DNA of 64,000 bases, from positions 682,001 through 746,000 of the forward strand of contig JAGMUV010000008.1 of assembly GCA_020744425.1 (NCBI GenBank), given 5' to 3'. Position numbers and translations under genes: made by a program. The notes beneath the pieces are model-generated. The model was not told the DNA's origin. It made no database searches and saw nothing but the letters and a program-made list of their open reading frames with translations. Shown piece after piece: positions 11,901 through 22,742 of this stretch. This stretch comes from Dactylonectria macrodidyma. Lineage: Eukaryota > Ascomycota > Sordariomycetes > Hypocreales > Nectriaceae. Position 1 is the stretch's first letter, and every line of letters starts with the position of its first letter.

Positions 11901-13602
11901 AAGGAGCCCTCTTAGTGTGAGAGGTGAACCTGTGGGCTGCCCAAACCGCCGGGGTCATCTCTGCCGGTTGGTATTCAATGACGTATTGACCGTATAGGTC
12001 CTTGATCGGGCAGGCGATTGTCTGATCGGAATGACGGAGGGTCGTTGGATCACGTCTGTTATCCCAATAGAGTCCTTTCTTCCGTAGCTGACGTAAGGAG
12101 ACTAGAGTTGTAAGGAGTCGGGGACAGTAGGCTACATCTTCAAGCAACAGGGCTCGAGTTCTTGTCAGCCTGACTATCATTGTTCCGTATCCCAAAATTG
12201 GTAACTTTCGGTCACCTGACCAGATGAAGTCGCCTGGAAGGGCCGGCTGGAGATCAGCTAGTCGATTGGGGTCATTCGTGATTGAGATCGTTGTTCCGGG
12301 GTCTAGGATTTGAGATTTTCGTAAGGGATAGTCGTTGCTCTGGGCGGCAAATGCGGCGTTGACTTTAGCAATAAGCCGGCCATATAGTTATTGGTCAGAG
12401 GTTTCCTTAATAGCTGGTTTTGGTAGGTTCTTGGACTTCTTCCGAGTGAGAGCTTTTACTTGTGCCTGGAGGTCTAGGTCTTCTTCAAGGGCTTCTCTCA
12501 CCTTTGTCTGAAATTTTTCTCGAGGCCTGAACCCTTTCTAAGCTATGTTTGGAAAAACATAGAAGCATTTCTTAAGAGAATGGGGTAGACCGCACGCCGG
12601 GCATTTCTCCTGATCATTAGGAGACCTCTGACGCTTCGTCTTTTCCCCGCCTTTCTTCGTAGAACGGTACTGGCCTTCAATGATGCGAGCGTCCTCTGGT
12701 TCATCATCCTGGGGGTCCTCCCCAGCAAAGCTCGCAGAGAATGCACCTTGGGAGATTTTTCCCGTGCGACCTGGGCCCCGTAAGACCTCTGCATTTTTGA
12801 GCTTATTCCGGAAGGCGTTCGCTAGATCTCGATAGATAAGGGATTCTTCTTGGATCAGGTTTTGTTGGCTAATTTCATAGGCTGCCGTCCAGGCAGGGAG
12901 AAGGTGTGAAGAGACGTTAAGAAAGTCATATGCCCAGGAGCTGCAAAAGAGGGTCTCAGGGACCTTTTGTTGCTGTCCTTTAGCCAAGGCTTCCTCCCAC
13001 TCTTCTAACCATTTGAGTGCTTGAGTTGCGGTCTTTGGAGGTGTTTTCATGAGGGTCAAGTATGTGTTTCGAGCATCTCGTGTTTCATCTGCTTCCGACC
13101 TCCCGCACCGGGCACGGAGATTGTAGTGCCATTCGTAGATCGACTTGCGCGGCTGACAACAGGTCCGGATGTAACTAGGAGAGACAGTTCGGATAATCCA
13201 GTCTTGGAGGGTTCTTAGAGACTTCCTCTGTCTTTCTGATGACTTTTCTTGAAGCTGATAGAAGGAGAGGTCCTGTTGGAAGCTCTTCTGACCTTGTTCA
13301 GTTAGGTCAGATAGAGACCATGTTCCATTGGTTGTCTCCTGTACGTCATCTGAATTGGACCTTTCAGTCTCAGGTGTTTCTGATCGAATGGTCCGTTGTG
13401 CTGCTGTTGTCTTGGTGTATTTGCGTCTTCTGATATCTGGGAAGGCCGGTTCCTCTTCAAGGAAAACCTTCCTTTTGAGGTGCTGTTGCAGACCTAGAAG
13501 GTCAACCTGAAGAAGGAATTCGTGCTCCCAGTCCGGGAAGTCCCCAGGTTTTATAAGAGTGGCCGTAAGACCTTCTTTCTGGGATTTTCTATGTAGCATC
13601 AT
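8986..13602 (-). pseudogene. Copia gag-pol polyprotein with five in-frame stops
   Basis: A single frame of about 1539 codons from ATG at 13602 to the stop at 8986. Order on the minus strand: gag (13602-12540) ending in a zinc knuckle CPACGLPHSLKKC; protease-like region with DPGTT near 12300; GAG-pre-integrase HHCC zinc finger near 11900-11740 (HNRLGHPG, CDACGLSK); integrase core with KRIAIDFHDYEE and the Glu of APYSQAQNGGAER; reverse transcriptase with YVDD near 9976-9987; RNase H to the end (TTSTTEAELLALAQAAK). Stops at 12538-12540 (TAG), 12388-12390 (TAA), 11614-11616 (TAG), 10681-10683 (TAA) and 10543-10545 (TAA). There are no frameshifts, and at least three of the stops fit single C-to-T or G-to-A changes of Trp or Gln codons, as RIP would make. 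This copy should not encode active enzymes. Confidence 0.9.
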
Positions 13603-13649
13603 AGATAAGATAGAGGGACTATCAAAGATATTAAAATGGGTTGAGGCAG

Positions 13650-13662
13650 TGAGACTCTTAAT
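13650..13662 (-). promoter_or_regulatory. Copia primer-binding site, candidate half-tRNA-Lys(CUU)
   Basis: Directly after the 5' LTR the minus strand reads ATTAAGAGTCTCA. This is not the complement of a tRNA 3' CCA end. From recall it is the complement of the anticodon arm TGAGACTCTTAAT of eukaryotic tRNA-Lys(CTT), so priming by a tRNA cut in the anticodon loop is likely, as known for Drosophila copia with initiator tRNA-Met. The same 13 bases follow the first LTR of the TRIM at 60342-60354. Confidence 0.65.
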
Positions 13663-13840
13663 TGTCAAATATTAGGATGTAAAAATTGTGTATTCCGTGC
13701 TTGCCGCCTATGCCTTGAGGTTTCAGGGCAAGCTTTATATACTCTTTCTCTTCTGTATAGAATCAGCTAGAAGCTGATTGCTAAGCCTCGTGGTAATAGG
13801 TGGCAATAGGTGGCAACTTTCGCCTCTGACATATCTGACA
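13663..13840 (-). repeat. Copia 5' LTR (right copy)
   Basis: 178 bp, identical to the left LTR except T at 13794 for C. The change creates TA from CA, the RIP-preferred context. Followed by the GTAAT duplication. Confidence 0.95.
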
Positions 13841-14253
13841 GTAATAGGCAGTATTTACTACTATGCTTAGTAATAGCCTTTTAAAAGGAATTATATATTT
13901 AATAACTAATGATTATCGCCTTAACTTATACTAATAATCCCCTTTATATAACCTAAGTAATGGATATTAAGAGCTTAATTAAATCCTTATATAACTAGAC
14001 TCTTTTATAATATAAGTAAGAAATATTTAATAAGCTATATTTATATATTATTAGATTAGTTAATTAAATAAATATAATATCCATTTCCTCTATTACTTTA
14101 ATAGAACCTATTATAAGGGCTAATCTAATCTTTATTTTAAACTACTTAGAGGAGGAGAGCGAGCAGTTAGAGGAGTACCTCTCAGTCTACTAAGTATAAG
14201 TCGCCCCTGCCCTTAAAAAGGTCTACTTCAGCCTAGAAGAGGATACTCATAGG
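13841..14253. repeat. RIP-degraded target DNA between the two LTR elements
   Basis: Continuation of the AT-rich block interrupted by the Copia insertion. The last 130 bases are less AT-rich and read forward as an acidic stretch (EEESEQLEEY), the remains of some coding sequence cut off by the Gypsy element at 14254. Confidence 0.6.
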
Positions 14254-14497
14254 TGTTATAGTTCTCTCAGTGTCTGACTTAAGGGATGTCGTTATTAACA
14301 GCTATACCGTCGGATATGCCTGTCGTCATGTTTTATACTGTCACAGTTCCTTCACCTTAGTAATTAGTACTTAGTGATCTAGTTCTGTATGTTATGTATA
14401 AAGTCTTGATTGTCTCCTCTAACTTCTAGAGTAGAAGATTTGACTATGGGCATATCATTTCTACTAGTGAGAACCTGGTCCCGACCTATCCATAATA
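14254..14497 (-). repeat. Gypsy 3' LTR (left copy)
   Basis: Starts TGTTATAG on the plus strand and ends near CCATAATA. Exact end uncertain by about 5 bases: ending at CA (14492) would give a standard TG...CA LTR on the minus strand. No clear purine tract adjoins it inside the element. Confidence 0.85.
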
Positions 14498-14821
14498 AGT
14501 GCCTAGCAATAAGAGATAAAAGCCACTATGCTAGTAGCGAAAATGCGCGTAGTAAAAGCAAAATGATCTGAGGAGGTAATCCATTAGTTCATAAGAAGAG
14601 AAAAATTTGCATCCCCCATTCGTTCCAAATTCCAGCCCTATTGTCTGTCTAAATCCACCTCGCTATTGTCGAAATCATCCTTCGGGTGGTCAACGTCGAG
14701 TCTCTGTCGCCTGTTGTCTGTCCGAGTCCTTCTCAGCCCTCTCCGCCCGCTGGAGTCCACTCCTTGATTGTCGCGTTCGCCGTTAAGGTGACCGTTGTTG
14801 ACGATTCTTCTTCAGCGTTGC
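14498..14821 (-). other. Gypsy 3' untranslated interior
   Basis: Noncoding stretch between the end of ORF3 and the 3' LTR. No typical polypurine tract is seen next to the LTR, which is odd for an element that must have transposed. Confidence 0.5.
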
Positions 14822-17221
14822 TTACTTCAGGTTGGAGAGGAGTGAGTTGAGGTCAACTCGGGCACGTTTCTGCATCTGCTCCTTCATGCTCGCTGGTTTT
14901 GGCTTAGGAGTTGATGGATTTGGCGGCTTCTCGACGTTTTTAGTTGCTAGCGCCTTTTTCAGCGCTGGTTTCGCCTTTATCAGAGTCGACTCCTGCGTTA
15001 GGGTTGGCGAACCGGTGAAATTGCTGGAATCATCTGGGACGTCTCGGAGGTCAATTGTAGTCGCCGTTTTCGACTTCTTCTGAGGTGTTTCCCGCAGTTC
15101 TTCGTCAGCCTTCCGTTTGCCAGGCTCCTTTGTCGAAGTTGTCTTAGTGGTGGCGGGAATTCGCACTTCTATCATCAGTTTCTTCTGCGCGGGCGGGTCT
15201 GTTAGTTTCGCCTTCTTGAGGGAAATCACCTTATCATAGATGGCTTTATAGCATGCGTCTGTGAGTTTGCTAGCGCTGATTTTGCCCTGGACTTTCTTAC
15301 ATGCCTTCATGCGATCCTGGAGGTCTGTGATGCTGCTAGCGTTAAATTTATCTAGCTTGAGTTCGCATGCCTTCATGCGATTCTTGAGGTCAGAGACGGA
15401 TCTTATTTGGTTAATAAATTTGACGCTATTGGAGGCGATTTCCTTCACTGCGTCGTCTTGTTTAGTGGCGAGCACTATTGTTCTGAGGCTCCGCGTGTTG
15501 ATCTCGTTGACCTTTTCAATAAGGCGTTCGAAGGCTTTGCTATTAGCTTTAGCGTCTGCTTCCGCTTAGGCCTCGATTTGGATAAATTTATCTCTAAGGG
15601 CGTCTGAATCGCCGTCCGATCTGGTATTCCGGGTGTTTCTGATTTAAGCGACTGACTTCTCCAGGGTGTCGATCCATTCTAGGGCCTTTTCTAACTGTTC
15701 TTGCGTCTGCTTTATAACGCTTGTAGCGTTGGCAGCAATTGCGGCAGAAGCGGCATCGTGGGTGCTGCCCGCGACCGTCTGGCTTATGACTTGACCTCCA
15801 GGCCCTAGAATGTCTGACAAATGCGACTTCCGAAGCGTTGCCAGTGCCCCGCCGATGGTCCCATTCATTTGCCCGTATGGGTGCAAAAACCGGCAGGCTA
15901 GTATTTCTGCCTATATAAGTAGCTTTTTTAGCTAGTAGACGGTCTTCTTTTGCGTTCTGAAATATTCGCTATCCAGGTAGGCTCGCTAGCAGTCCTTAAG
16001 CGCATTCTTCACTCATCGGATTAGACCCATTCCTATGACCATCAATTTCGACTTCTTCTGGTTAGTATCCTTCATTTTTTCGGCTAATTCTTAGAACTTC
16101 TTATATAGCGTTTCCTAGGTCGTCAGATATAACTTTCCTTCCTCTGACTTTAGGAAGACAGGATCGTTAGATTCGTCGAATTTATGCCCTGCTAGGCTGA
16201 ATTCGACCTGAAGGAAGAAAATGGCCATTTTTGAGTCCTAGTGCTTAACGTGATTAGTACTCTTATTAGAAGTACGAAGATTACTGAGAGTGCGGTTACT
16301 TCTGACCGTCTTTTCGCTAGTAATGTCCGAGTAGATATTATAAAACTGTTCTTCCTATTTTCGATAAGACGCGCTACTAATTCCTCTAGTAGGGTTGAGG
16401 ATGTTCGAGTTATTATATCTCTCGGGGACTTCGTACTTAGTAGGGTCGGTTTCGTCCTGCCCTTTGTCGGCTTCGCCCTATTCGTTATCAGATTCGACTT
16501 CGGAGGGCCAGTCCGCGCTTTCAGGACTTTCCTGGTCTGCGTCCTCATCATCGTCCGGGGCGGATTCGTTCTCGCTGTCGTTATATCCGTCTTCTTCTGC
16601 GTCTTCTTCGTCCGCGGCATCGCTGTTTTCGACAGGGTCCTCGTTACTATCGATTTCTTCGTCTTCCTCGATGTCCGTGGCTTCGGCGGCGTTCGTGTCG
16701 TCTTCGCCAGTCGCCTAGGTGTTTCGGGTCGCCTGAAGGCATTGACTAGCGTTCAGAGGTCGGCCATCGTATTCACGGGACCGGCTGCTGGTTTTGACTC
16801 CACGGATGCCAGGTGCGATGGCTTTCTCCTTTCCCTTAAAGAGTTTGCGGAGTTTGGCCGTTTTCTTGGCGCTTGAGACAGGGGTTCGGGGCTCACTACC
16901 TCTGGGGGAGCTGGTGTGGCTAATCCGGGGGCTGCTGCCTTCTCTACGGATGGGAGTGCTGGTTTCGCCGGTGGCACGTCCGAATCTGACAGTGCTGGAG
17001 TTAGAAAAGATGGTCCTGCCAGTCTCGGCATCGGAGAAGAAGGACATGCTGGTTTTGGCGAGGGGATTGACGCCCTCCTAGTGGCTTTAGGCGGTTTCGT
17101 CGTGCTCTCCTCGCGGGCTGTCGGCAGGTTAGTGGGTTTCTACGATAGTACTGCTTGGATCGTTATTTTCAGCGGTCGTGGGGGAGTGTCCGCTGGTATT
17201 TTCACCGCCGTCGTCACTCAT
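14822..17221 (-). pseudogene. Gypsy ORF3, unknown function, about 800 codons
   Basis: One minus-strand frame (different from pol) from an ATG at 17221 to a stop at 14822, broken by about fifteen TAG/TAA codons and no frameshift. N-terminal third: Ser/Pro/Thr-rich and basic (STPIRREGSSPRISHTSSP, KTAKLRKLFKGKEK). Middle (about 16700-16450): a long Asp/Glu-rich run. C-terminal third (15886-14822): probably coiled-coil helices (TQEQLEKALEWIDTLEKSV, DLKNRMKACELKLDKF) and a basic Lys-rich tail with KRKADEELRETPQKKSK, a likely nuclear localisation signal. I recognise no family. Position after pol is where some Gypsy elements carry env or other accessory ORFs, but no signal peptide or membrane segment is visible, so an envelope is unlikely. 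A nuclear or nucleic-acid-binding accessory protein is the best guess. Confidence 0.6.
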
Positions 17222-18161
17222 ATTGATCGAGCGACTCGAGGGGATCTCGGTGGTATTGATTTCGGCGGTATTCTGGTGAGTAGTGGCGGTGCAGGGTCAA
17301 TAACTGCGCGTTTCCGAAGGCCAAAGAAAAAGAAAGAAAGGGGTAGGTGCTTTCGACGGCGCAGACGGTGCTTTCGCTAGCGTTAGGTCGAAAATGACGG
17401 CGTGCGATTCGCGACTTAGGGATTCAAGTTTGGCAAAGAAAGTGAAGGGCAGAATTGACGGCGCGGTAGCGTCTTCGCCAGCATAAGGTCAAAAGTGATA
17501 GCGCTCGTTCTGCGACTAAAAGATTTTGGATTTGACAAAGAAAAGGAAGGACAGAATTGACAGCGCGGCGATGCGGTTACCGGCGGTCAGTCGATTTCGG
17601 CGGCTCTCAGTCTCTAGGCTAAGGTTGCGTAGTGTTGAGAGGCTTAGGTTGACTTCTGCGGCAGCTTTAGGGTCGGATTTCTTTTATCGGTGGCAGCGGC
17701 TGTCAACTTCGGCTGCTTGCCAGCTGGCGACGGTTGCTTGGGGATGTTTCTGCCAGCTGTTGACGGTCCGGCGAAAACGTCAGTTGCCAGTCGGTGCCGG
17801 CTGGCAACTAGCGTTTTGGCATTTGACGTCTGCGCAGCAGCTGTCAACGCTGTTTTTGGCTTTTGGCGTTTTCATAAGCAGCTGTCAACGTTGTTTTTGG
17901 CTTTTGACGTTTGTATAGCAGCTGTTAGCGTTGCTTTGTTATTTGTCGTTTATGCAGCCGCTATTAACGTCTCTTGGCTTGTCAGATTTGCCATGTCTGA
18001 CGGATGGGGCATGTGTCGCCAGTTCTCTGACAATCGTGATTTGATCGTCGGTTCTGCCGGTTCCTATATGATGTTTAGCCTCGGAAAGTGCGGCTTTAAC
18101 ATCTGTTGGTGCTTCTGCTTGTTCCTCCTATCTAGCGGGCACTGGTACGCTATTATGGTTT

Positions 18162-21100
18162 TCAGAGTTGAGGCGTTTTTGACCCTTTGAGGGTTAACCT
18201 TAGCTCTTCAGGGAGCGGAATCTTCTTCTTCTTAAAGATGCTTACCTAGTCGGTGGGATTCTTCTTAAGGTATTCCTGGACTAGCTCAGAAGCGTTCTCT
18301 AACACATTAGCTTCATCTAGCTAACTGTTGTCTTTTGCTGAGTACCCTTTCTATTGTAGGAGAAATTGTCGCTTTGGTCGTCCCTTATGCTATCTGTAGC
18401 GTTATTAGACGATTCTTTCGATTTCCCAGTGGTCTGCGACTTTAGATCCGTCGATAGCTACTGGTGGAGGCGGCGGTTGTAGCCTCTCGAACGGGTCCTC
18501 CCCTTGCTCTGGTTTCTACAATTGGGAGATCGAGACAATTGGGTGAATGCGCTAGTGAGGTGGGAAGTCAAGTTCGAATGCCTGTTCGTGGATTTTGCAT
18601 ATTACGTAATAAGGTCTGGCTCTGACTAGGGACCATTTCTTCTTCGGCTTCCCTGGCAGGTAATATCCTTTGTGAAGCCGTAAGTAAACCATATCCCCTT
18701 TGTCGATTTTAACCTATGTATAGCACTAGTCATACCTAATCTTCACTATTATGGCTGCTATGTCGATAAGGAGCTGGGCTTTATGATGGTAGATTTTTCG
18801 AAGTGCGTCAGCAGCCTCTTCGTCTATCTGGATGCTAGAAACGCGTGTCAGGAGGATGAAATCGACTATCGTCTTTAGTTTGAATCCATATACTAATTCG
18901 TTCGGGGACCGCCCGATGCCTTAGGATAGGCTGTTATTAAGGTTGAATTGGATTGCTAGGAGCATCGCTGGCCATAGTGTATTCGGGTTTTCTACCGTAT
19001 GAAATCACACGCTAGCTTCCACTATCTGGTTCCTTCTTTCCGCGGTTCCGTTAGTCTGCGAGTGATATGCTATAGAGATGAGATGTTTGACCTTAAGAAG
19101 GGCGAGAATAGACTTCCATATGCTGGATATGAACTTCGGGTCTCTATTGCTAAGGATGCGCACTAGAATTCCCTAGTCACCATAAAGCAGCATTCTTACT
19201 AGCACTACTACCCAGTCTTCTATTAAATAGGATGAATGTCCTGCTAATAGTAGTGTCTTTTTACTAAAGATGCAATTAACTGGGCAAAGTTAGTCTAATT
19301 TACTAAAACCTAGGACTGTCTACATTGTCCCTTTAGAAGTCACTTCTAGCAGATCGGTAATGAAGTCTAGGGAGATTGTGTGAAAAGGACGTAGTTCGGC
19401 CTGTACTGACTGTAGTTCTCCTAGAACTGGCCTTCGATTGGTCGAGTTCTCTCTACAGGTTAGGCAGAATGCGATATATTTGCGTACGGTCGATGCTATG
19501 TAGTGAATGTGCAGGTGGTCGAGATCGGCCATCATGCGGTGAAATCCCATGTGTTCGCGGTCATTGTAAGCAGCTTTAAGAATAGTGCCGACTACTAGTC
19601 GTAGGATACAGAGACGCTGGACGCTAGATATGTCGATGTAGTAGAGGAAATCGCCCTGCCTAAGGGTAAAAGGTTTGATTAGGATGTTTAGCGTTCTTCT
19701 GTGCTTTTCTTATTATGAACGCAGTTCGCGGAGATGGTTACGGATTCGTGCGAAACGGGTGTCTTTGGCGTACCCTCGGAGGATGCTCTTCTTCATCTCC
19801 TGTGACATTTTAATACTGATGGCTTTAGCCTCTGCTAGGTAGGCTTCGGCGTTAAGCTCGTCAAAGTCGCTCTTAGCGGCATCGTGATAGTATAACTTTT
19901 ATACTAGTAGGCGCGACAGTGCGTCAGGCACTACGTTTAGCACGCCTAGGATATAAAAGATCTAGAGGTTAAAAGCAGAGAGGTAATTGGCGATTTTTGC
20001 TAGCTTGAGGTTCGCTTTATTAAAGTCTATTGTGTTTAAAGAGGTGTGCATTATGATGCCTTCAGTTGCTGTATAGTCAGTGATGATATTGACTGTACTA
20101 TGATTCGATTAGACTATCTTTCGGAGTTTTCTGACCGCCCACGCTACCGCGGCCACTTCTGCTTCGGTCAAGCCATATTTCTGCTCTACCTTTGATGTTA
20201 GTCTTAACATGAAAAGGATCGGCTTCAGCTCTGTCGATACGATATATTGCCCTAGGATGCTCTTGCTATCCCATTCTCCGTGGATTTGAAACACGAAAAG
20301 GCCGAAGCCCTCCTTACAGGCATCGACTTTGAAGAACAATGGCTTTTTAGGGTTGTGATGATAGAGGAAGTACTGGTTAGTGAGGAACTTTTGTAAGTCA
20401 TTAAAAGCCTCTCTTTCCTCGGTCATTGGCTCGAAGGTCTTTCGCTTAGCTCGCTATTTGCGGACGTTTTTTGACAGTCCTTTAGGTATTTCCTGCTCTT
20501 CGCGTGCCTCTCTTAACAGCTGTGTTTTTCTTTCCTAGAGTTTCCGGATTCTCACTTCGTGCTATGGGATGCCTTTCTTAATGAAACCAGCCATGCCGAT
20601 ATATATTTCAAGGGCGGCCAAATTTATAAGCATAACCATTTTCGCAAAAGCGTCCAACCTATCGGAAGTTTTAGACACTCCTTCGCTATTTATGACGAAG
20701 CCGAGGAGACGGATGGCGGGAAATGCGAAGAACGACTTGGTTGTGGCGATATGTATTCGGTTTTCTGCGATGATTCGGAGGCCCACCTCCAGGTATTCGA
20801 GGTGTTCCTCCCATATGTCGGAAAAGATTACAATATCGTCAATATAGACGCGGATATAGGCGCTGTAAGGCCTGAAGATCCTGTCCATAAATCTTTAGGC
20901 ATAAGCAGGGGCGTTCTTAAATCCCATTAGGGCTACGTTAGAAACCTCCAATCCGCGGTCAGAAATGACGACCATACGGTTGCGATGCGCGGTGAGTACT
21001 GGCAATTAGAAGAAAAACCCTATGCCGTCGAAAACCGAGTACCATCCCTTTCCTCTCATTGCTTCCATAATGTCGTCTTGATCGGGAAGGGGATAGCAAT

Positions 21101-22742
21101 CTGGGATTGCTAGTCGATTGAGCGGTCTAAGGTCAATGACGACTCTGCCTTTCTTCTTGCCATTTATGATCCTCTAGACAATGAATGCGGGGCAGGCGAT
21201 CGCGACCGGTTAGTCTATAAAACCCATCTTTCCTTATGCATAGAGTTTCTCGTGGGTTTTATTAAGTAAGGCACGATCTTCGACTCTGAGGGGGTACTTC
21301 CTGGGGTTTCGCTTCTGGTTTTGCCATCTGTCGACGAGGTCCACTCGCATCTTCATTTCTTCTGGTATTAGGATAATACCTCTGTCTCTGTAGACGTCGT
21401 ATTTATCTGTCAAGAGGACGACTTTAGCTGCCATTTCCTTATCGATGTTGGCGATATTAACCATGAATTGGTTCTTAATGGTTGGCACGTCCTCTGGTAT
21501 GGAGATTCTGTAGCTAGGCATGCTGGCGTTAACCTCTCGGGCGTTAGGAGGGACGTCTTATTCAATTTCAATGCCTGCCTTTTCGGCTTCTGCGATGAGT
21601 GCGTTGATTGAGTTAAATTCCTTGCTATATAGATGCTCGAGACTGCCCATCCCACTGACGAAGTGGGCTTCCTCGTCGTCGTTGTAGTTAGAGATGCGAC
21701 CGAGTTTTTAGTATTTGCGAATAACCATTCTTCTGCCGCTGTTATTGAACACTTGAACGAGCGGCGGGGTGTTCCTATCGACTGTAGCGTCGAATACAGC
21801 TGGATGTGCTGATTCGAGGTAGAAAGCTTCTGGTTCCGTTCCTTCTATCGCATCCTTGGCGGGCAGTTTTGCCCAGTTGGCTTGGATGAAAGCGACCTGC
21901 CTAGGTTCGATAATGACCGTTCTTACACTCATAACCTTTCTGCTGACGATCTCTTTCTTCCTTTTGAAAATCTTACCCTTAGTTTTCATGCTGTGGGCTG
22001 ACCTAAAGACAACGCTTTCGCTAATGAAATCGATCTTTGCGCCGTATTCGTACAGTAGGTTGGTTCTGATGAGCATTTTCGGACCCAGTCCCTTTATAAC
22101 TTCGGCTTCGACCGTAAAGTGTGCAGAAACGTCTTTTCCTTTAACAGTTCCTAGTATATAGAAGTCAAAGGTAGCTTTCATGTCTACTTCCACGCTGGCT
22201 TTGATGCTATTGACCTTTTTTAGCGGTTAGCGCGTCTATATCACTTTATTTCCGTGCGTTTTCAGCCAGTCGTAGTCAGCAAGGATGGCGGACGTGCCCG
22301 TGTCTAGACACACTTCGTAGGAGTCTCCTTTGTCGTCAAATTTGACTGGAATACGGAGGTAGGTATTCGCTTTCCGCTCTAGGGTCTTGGCGAAGTCTGG
22401 TCTTCCGATGGCTTCGATGACTTGACCCTCGCTGAGGCCGGATTTATGCTGCCGCTTTGAGGTTTCTGCGACGTGAAATGCGTCGACAAAGGCTGAGTCA
22501 GCTACGTCGTTGTCGCTCGCGCTGGTGTCCGAATCGCCGGGGGACTCGTCGCCTTCGTCGACGAGGTGATATCCGTCCGCGACTAGTTCCTTGCGTCGTT
22601 CCCGGAACCTTTCGTCGTCCTCGTAGAGGCGTAGCTCCGGGCCGTACGGTCCTTTTCCGCCGTTGGTCCTGTTGGTAACGGAAGAAATGCCGGGGGTTTC
22701 GTCAGAAGCGGCCCGAGTTGCGGTTTCTATCTCGTGGGTCAT
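18162..22742 (-). pseudogene. Gypsy pol polyprotein with C-terminal chromodomain, many stops
   Basis: Starts at ATG 22742, overlapping the end of gag by 41 bases in another frame, and runs in one frame to a TGA at 18162. Protease: CLDTGTSAILADYDWLK near 22320-22270. Reverse transcriptase: GRVVIDLRPLN, then YIDDIVIFSD near 20850. RNase H: KVDACKEGFG and GLTEAEVAAVAWAVRKLR near 20330-20120. Integrase: HHCC zinc finger (HMGFHRMMADLDH...CLTC, 19560-19455), core Asp in ISLDFITDLLE and Glu in YHSQTNGTAERR. Chromodomain 18450-18250: DHWEIERIV, then KGYSAKDNS with LDEANVLENASELVQEYLK. More than twenty TAG/TAA codons interrupt it, mostly where Trp or Gln is expected. Chromodomains of this kind bind methylated histone tails and steer integration to silent chromatin. 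Confidence 0.9.

Larger units (their letters stand above)
8784..13840 (-). mobile_element. Copia (Ty1-type) LTR retrotransposon, recent insertion
   Basis: 5057 bp, coding strand minus. Flanked by direct 178-bp LTRs that differ at one base and by a 5-bp target duplication GTAAT (8779-8783 and 13841-13845). LTRs start TGTCA and end TGACA. One gag-pol frame fills the interior. A primer-binding site lies against the right (5') LTR and a purine tract against the left (3') LTR. The order of domains, gag, protease, integrase, reverse transcriptase, RNase H, is that of Copia and not Gypsy elements. The near identity of the LTRs means a recent insertion, yet the coding frame carries five stops. Confidence 0.95.

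Noticed and set aside
14249..14253. ATAGG as target duplication of the Gypsy element
   Set aside because: The right flank reads ATACC; a G to C change is not explained by RIP, so no duplication is claimed.
16241..16876. 211-codon plus-strand frame across the Gypsy ORF3
   Set aside because: Hydrophobic Val/Phe-rich translation is the antisense of the acidic, basic and Ser-rich ORF3 coding strand.
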